DNA from: Pseudomonadota bacterium
GTDB taxonomy: Bacteria; Myxococcota; Polyangia; Polyangiales; Polyangiaceae
Direction: 5' to 3'
DNA length: 8,464 nt
Assembly: GCA_023419055.1 (NCBI GenBank)
Contig: JAEZYO010000393.1
Location: forward strand, 1 to 8,464
Each line of letters starts with the position of its first letter. The first letter of the stretch is position 1. A program made the translations under genes and the position numbers. The notes beneath the pieces were generated by a model. It saw only the letters and a program-made list of their open reading frames with translations. It did not search any database and was not told where the DNA came from. Shown here piece after piece: positions 6,085 to 8,464 of this stretch.

Positions 6085-6642
6085 ATGAGCTCTTCCGACA
6101 CAGCAGCGACAGCCGACGAGGATCTCGTCGTGCGGATCGCAGAAGGCGACGCGGTCGCCTATCGAGAGCTCGTGCGGCGCCACGCGGCCCCGCTGCGTCA
6201 CTTCTCGCTCCGGCTCCTGAAGAGCGCCACGGAGGCGGAGGACGTCGTTCAAGAGACGTTCCTCCGCCTCTGGCAGCGAGCGTCGGACTACCGGCCCCAG
6301 GCGGCCCGCGCGAAGACGTGGCTCTACCGGATCGCCCACAACCTGTGCATCGACAGGCTACGCGCGCGGAAGCCGCTCGCCGATCTCGACTCGGACGAGC
6401 TGCCGCCGCTGTCCGCGCCACAGGGCGCGCTGCTCGACGAGAAGCGCCGCGCCGAACGCCTCGAGAAGGCGCTCGCGGGCTTGCCGGAGCGTCAAGCTGC
6501 GGCGGTCACGCTGGTCCACTTCGAGGGGCTCTCCGGATCGGAGGCGGCGCACGTGCTCGAGGTCAGCGAGGGCGCGCTCGAGTCGCTCTTGTCACGCGCG
6601 CGCCGAGCGTTGAAGGCCGCCCTTTCGCAATCCGCTGAATGA
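6085..6642 (+). CDS. ECF-family RNA polymerase sigma factor
   Basis: The product has 185 residues, the usual length for a minimal ECF sigma factor. Region 2 spans about residues 24-95, with AEDVVQETFLRLW (2.1/2.2) and KTWLYRIAHNLCIDRLR (2.3/2.4, which reads the -10). A linker of about 25 residues leads to region 4 (about 122-177), which contains LPERQAAAVTLVHFEGLS and a helix-turn-helix GSEAAHVLEVSEGALESLLSRARR that reads the -35. There is no extra C-terminal sensory domain, so control must come from another protein. The start ATG at 6085 gives the normal N-terminus, although no Shine-Dalgarno sequence is visible. The stop overlaps the anti-sigma gene start as ATGA (6639-6642), which indicates coupled translation and one regulatory unit. 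The promoter class cannot be assigned from sequence alone. Confidence 0.95.
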   Translation: MSSSDTAATADEDLVVRIAEGDAVAYRELVRRHAAPLRHFSLRLLKSATEAEDVVQETFLRLWQRASDYRPQAARAKTWLYRIAHNLCIDRLRARKPLADLDSDELPPLSAPQGALLDEKRRAERLEKALAGLPERQAAAVTLVHFEGLSGSEAAHVLEVSEGALESLLSRARRALKAALSQSAE

Positions 6643-7112
6643 GAACCGTCATGATCACACCGCTCTCCGAAGAACGCTTCCGCGAGCTGCTCGACGCGTA
6701 CGGCGCCGAGATCTCGCGCTTCCCGGAGCCCGAGCGCCGGGCCGCCGAGCTCCTCTTGGAGAGCTCCGAGAAAGCCCGCGGCTGGCTCGCCGAGGAGCAG
6801 GCGCTCGACGCGCGGGTGGAAGAAGCGCTCTCGGCAGCGCTCGAGCCGCTGTCGCCGGAGCTCGAGCGTCGGCTCGAGAGCATCCCGATTCGTCACCGGC
6901 AAACGAAGCAGGGTGGCCGTGTCGTCCGGCTCTTCGTGCCGGCGATCACTTGGGCCGCGGCGGCGTGCGTGGGCCTCTTGCTCGGAAGCGGCGCCCTTCC
7001 GTTCGGTGACGACACGAGCTCGAGCGACGAGGCTGCCGAGGTGCAGAGCGAAGAGGAAGAGCTGGTCGCGCTCGCCGTCGGTGACGAAGAAGGCTTCGAG
7101 GTTTGGCCGTGA
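6639..7112 (+). CDS. Single-pass membrane anti-sigma-like protein with acidic outer tail
   Basis: The product has 157 residues. The cytoplasmic part (1-96) contains FRELLDAYGAEISRFPEPERRAAELLLE and LAEEQALDARVEEALSAAL, a helical pattern seen in anti-sigma-like proteins encoded after ECF sigma genes. No zinc-binding HxxxCxxC motif is present, so it is not a ZAS-type factor. One transmembrane helix lies at about 97-119. The outer tail (120-157) is strikingly acidic, with about 13 Asp/Glu in 34 residues. By position and architecture it should hold the sigma factor at the membrane. The start is the ATG at 6639, which overlaps the sigma stop; a second ATG at 6651 is possible. The stop overlaps the next gene as GTGA. 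The acidic tail could bind metal ions or the sensor, but this is inference. Confidence 0.82.
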   Translation: MRTVMITPLSEERFRELLDAYGAEISRFPEPERRAAELLLESSEKARGWLAEEQALDARVEEALSAALEPLSPELERRLESIPIRHRQTKQGGRVVRLFVPAITWAAAACVGLLLGSGALPFGDDTSSSDEAAEVQSEEEELVALAVGDEEGFEVWP

Positions 7113-7549
7113 CGCCCCTTGCCAAGAAGCTCACGGTCGCGCTCGTCATTTCGGTCGCGCTGAACCTGCTCGTGGTCGGCTTCCTCGTGGGCCGAGGCTT
7201 GAAGCGCGGTCCGGGCGGGCACGGTGATCTCCACGGCCTGAGCGGCCCCGAGTCGAGGCTCCCGCGGCATCCGGTTCTGCACGAGGCGATGGATCGACAT
7301 CGCGCCGATTTCGCGGGACGGCGAGAAGCGGTGATGAAGGCGCGCAAGGCCGTGGCGGAAGCGGCCCGTCGAGAGCCATTCGATCGCGCGGCGCTCGAGC
7401 AAGCCCTCCTCGACCTCCGCAGGGAGACGGGTCTGAGCCAAGAGGTCATGCATCGTGCGCTCGTGGAAGCCTGCGAGAAGGCGAAGCCCGAAGAGCGGCG
7501 TGTGCTCGCCGCCCAGTTCCTCAGGGCGCCGCACGCGCGCGGCCGGTAG
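7109..7549 (+). CDS. Membrane-anchored periplasmic metal-sensor-like protein (Metal_resist/CnrX type)
   Basis: The product has 146 residues. An uncleaved N-terminal helix (about 8-28) anchors it in the inner membrane. The periplasmic part has a His/Gly-rich stretch with His38, 42, 54, 58 and 64, then a helical hairpin: FAGRREAVMKARKAVAEAARREPFD up to the turn, then LEQALLDLRRETGLSQEVMHRAL. This is the pattern of the Metal_resist/CnrX/CpxP-related family, whose members sense metal ions or envelope stress and relay this to an anti-sigma factor (CnrX-CnrY-CnrH). The start is GTG at 7109, whose overlap with the anti-sigma TGA (GTGA) implies coupling; a TTG at 7103 is less likely. No efflux genes follow, so the metal and the output are unknown. 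Confidence 0.85.
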   Translation: MTPLAKKLTVALVISVALNLLVVGFLVGRGLKRGPGGHGDLHGLSGPESRLPRHPVLHEAMDRHRADFAGRREAVMKARKAVAEAARREPFDRAALEQALLDLRRETGLSQEVMHRALVEACEKAKPEERRVLAAQFLRAPHARGR

Positions 7550-7583
7550 ACAAATCGTCACGGTGTGACCAGGCGACCCGGAG

Positions 7584-7611
7584 GGAACTTCCCCGAGCCG
7601 TCGCTCTCTCG
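7584..7611 (+). promoter_or_regulatory. Candidate ECF-sigma promoter upstream of the DUF937 gene
   Basis: GGAACTT (7584-7590) matches the classic ECF -35 element. TCTCG (7607-7611) follows after 16 bases and resembles the TCTGA -10 of sigma-E-type promoters. It is the only GGAAC in a non-coding stretch of the window. A transcript starting near 7617 would leave a leader of about 119 bases before the ATG at 7736. The -10 is imperfect, and which sigma factor reads it is unknown. Confidence 0.45.
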
Positions 7612-7635
7612 TTCGCGAGCCACGCGCTCGCGGGC
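7611..7635 (+). terminator. Candidate hairpin terminator after the ECF operon
   Basis: CGCGAGC (7614-7620) pairs with GCTCGCG (7626-7632) around the loop CACGC. Two G-T pairs and one G-C pair extend this to a 10-bp stem over 7611-7635. It begins 61 bases after the stop of the metal-sensor gene. There is no T-run. A second stem, CGCGGA-AAGC-TCCGCG (7670-7685), follows and may be a leader structure of the next gene. A shorter GTCAC-GGT-GTGAC stem lies at 7557-7569. Confidence 0.35.
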
Positions 7636-7724
7636 GTGTCCGCGCATGGCGCGCACGGGTGGCGCTCACCGCGGAAAGCTCCGCGCTCTGGTCCGACGTT
7701 TGTATGAGAGGGGGGGCACGAGGG

Positions 7725-7730
7725 AGAGGA
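7725..7730 (+). promoter_or_regulatory. Ribosome binding site of the DUF937 gene
   Basis: AGAGGA (7725-7730), within the purine-rich stretch AGGGAGAGGA, lies 5 bases before the ATG at 7736. It favours that start over the in-frame ATG at 7748. Confidence 0.6.
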
Positions 7731-7735
7731 ACGCC

Positions 7736-8464
7736 ATGGAGAACATCATGGAGCTATCCGGGCTCGCCTTCCGAGGCGAGGCGCTCGACCGCCTGAGCTC
7801 GCGCCTCCACGAGTCCAAGACCGCCACCAAGCGCGGCATCGAGAACGCGTTACCCGTCTCGATCGCGGGGCTCGCCGAGCACGCCTCGAGCGAGGGCAAG
7901 GCGGAGGAGCTCTTGAGCACGTTGCGCGGGGGCAACTACCCGCACGTCGACGCTTCCGAAGTGTCGCGGGTGGTCGCCGATCCGATCGCGACCGATCGTA
8001 TGGTCGAGTCCGGAGCCGGCTTCTTGAGCCGGATCTTCGGTAACCGCGTCGGCGCGTTGATCGACGCGGTCGCTGGTCAATCCGGCCTGAGCCGTTCGTC
8101 GGCGTCGACGCTGCTCGGCCTCGCCACTCCGCTCGTCCTCGACGCCGTCGGTAAGGAGACGCGCGCACGAAACCTCGACGCCCGGGGCCTCTCGCGCTTC
8201 CTGACCGATCAGGAGCGCCGCGTCTCCGGCTGGTTGCCCGAGAACTTCAGCGCCGGGTTCGGTGGATCGCGACGGCTCGAGCGGGCCGAGGGACGGGCTC
8301 ACCATCTGGTCGGCGAGACGCGAGGTCGCATCGACGAGGCCAAGGAGCGCGTCGGCGATTGGGCGCTCAGGCATCGCCAACATGGCGGGGAGCGCGTCAG
8401 CGATGCGCGCCTGCATGCGCCGGTCGTTCACGACCAGAGGGCGAGCCGCGGCCTGGGCTGGCTC
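7736..8464 (+). CDS. DUF937-domain protein (3' end missing)
   Basis: The frame runs from the ATG at 7736 to the last base without a stop, giving 243 residues. Residues 10 to about 170 match the DUF937 pattern: an N-terminal GIENALPVSIAGLAEHAS, then GAGFLSRIFGNRVGALIDAVAGQSGLS, then LLGLATPLVLDAVGKETR and LSRFLTDQERRVSGWLP. DUF937 is of unknown biochemical function. Residues 178-240 are hydrophilic, rich in Arg, Glu and His, and probably helical or disordered. The last residues, ASRGLGWL, look like the lead-in to a transmembrane helix. In related proteins DUF937 is often followed by such a helix and an OmpA-like peptidoglycan-binding domain; whether this one is so cannot be seen. The ECF-type promoter candidate about 125 bases upstream makes it a possible target of the neighbouring sigma factor. 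Confidence 0.82.
   Translation, partial: MENIMELSGLAFRGEALDRLSSRLHESKTATKRGIENALPVSIAGLAEHASSEGKAEELLSTLRGGNYPHVDASEVSRVVADPIATDRMVESGAGFLSRIFGNRVGALIDAVAGQSGLSRSSASTLLGLATPLVLDAVGKETRARNLDARGLSRFLTDQERRVSGWLPENFSAGFGGSRRLERAEGRAHHLVGETRGRIDEAKERVGDWALRHRQHGGERVSDARLHAPVVHDQRASRGLGWL

Noticed and set aside
5554..6339. Minus-strand open frame of 261 codons
   Set aside because: It is antisense to the EF-hand and sigma factor genes and shows no recognisable domain.
6057..6638. Plus-strand frame starting at the EF-hand stop (TGATG)
   Set aside because: It is out of frame with the sigma factor and gives an Arg/Ala-rich translation; the sigma factor frame is the real one.
6893..7669. Minus-strand open frame of 258 codons
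   Set aside because: It is antisense to the anti-sigma and metal-sensor genes, whose overlaps and domains are clear; its translation is Arg-rich with no motif.
7850..8431. Minus-strand open frame of 193 codons
   Set aside because: It is antisense to the DUF937 gene, which has a good ribosome binding site and a domain match.

Overview
The window looks like a chromosomal segment from a high-GC deltaproteobacterium of the myxobacterial type, most likely Polyangia. The grounds are the strong GC bias at third codon positions, proline/alanine-rich lipoproteins with cysteine-rich domains, a MopE-like metal-binding repeat protein ending in a MYXO-CTERM-like sorting signal, and an RsbT-like switch kinase domain. 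This placement is inference from gene content; there is no rRNA or other marker gene here. No mobile element, CRISPR array, tRNA or rRNA was seen.

Layout. Bases 1-759 hold the 3' part of a fused PP2C/SpoIIE-type phosphatase and RsbT-like kinase. Two probable lipoproteins on the same strand follow: a cysteine-rich one (798-1688) and one with two heme-binding CXXCH motifs (1780-2343). Next comes a compact set of housekeeping genes in alternating orientation. tag (DNA-3-methyladenine glycosylase I, minus, 2344-2961) abuts the cytochrome gene tail to tail with no spacer. A GNAT acetyltransferase (plus, 2985-3806) diverges from tag, and a small two-helix membrane protein (minus, 3807-4163) abuts the acetyltransferase tail to tail, again with no spacer. 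A surface protein (4312-5577) combines a choice-of-anchor-V-like N-terminal domain, MopE-like Asp/Cys repeats and a C-terminal sorting signal.

Bases 5671-7549 are the most coherent unit: a secreted four-EF-hand protein, an ECF sigma factor, a single-pass anti-sigma-like protein with a very acidic outer tail, and a membrane-anchored Metal_resist/CnrX-like periplasmic sensor. The last three overlap by 4 bases each (ATGA, GTGA), as expected for translational coupling. The reading I propose is an envelope metal- or calcium-responsive ECF system. The sensor and perhaps the EF-hand protein would control release of the sigma factor by the anti-sigma protein. An ECF-type promoter candidate (GGAACTT, 16 bases, TCTCG) lies just after the operon at 7584-7611. 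It precedes a DUF937 protein (7736 to the right edge, incomplete), which makes that gene a candidate target.

Functions come from motif recognition in the translated sequence. No database search was possible, and the promoter, terminator and leader calls are weak by nature.
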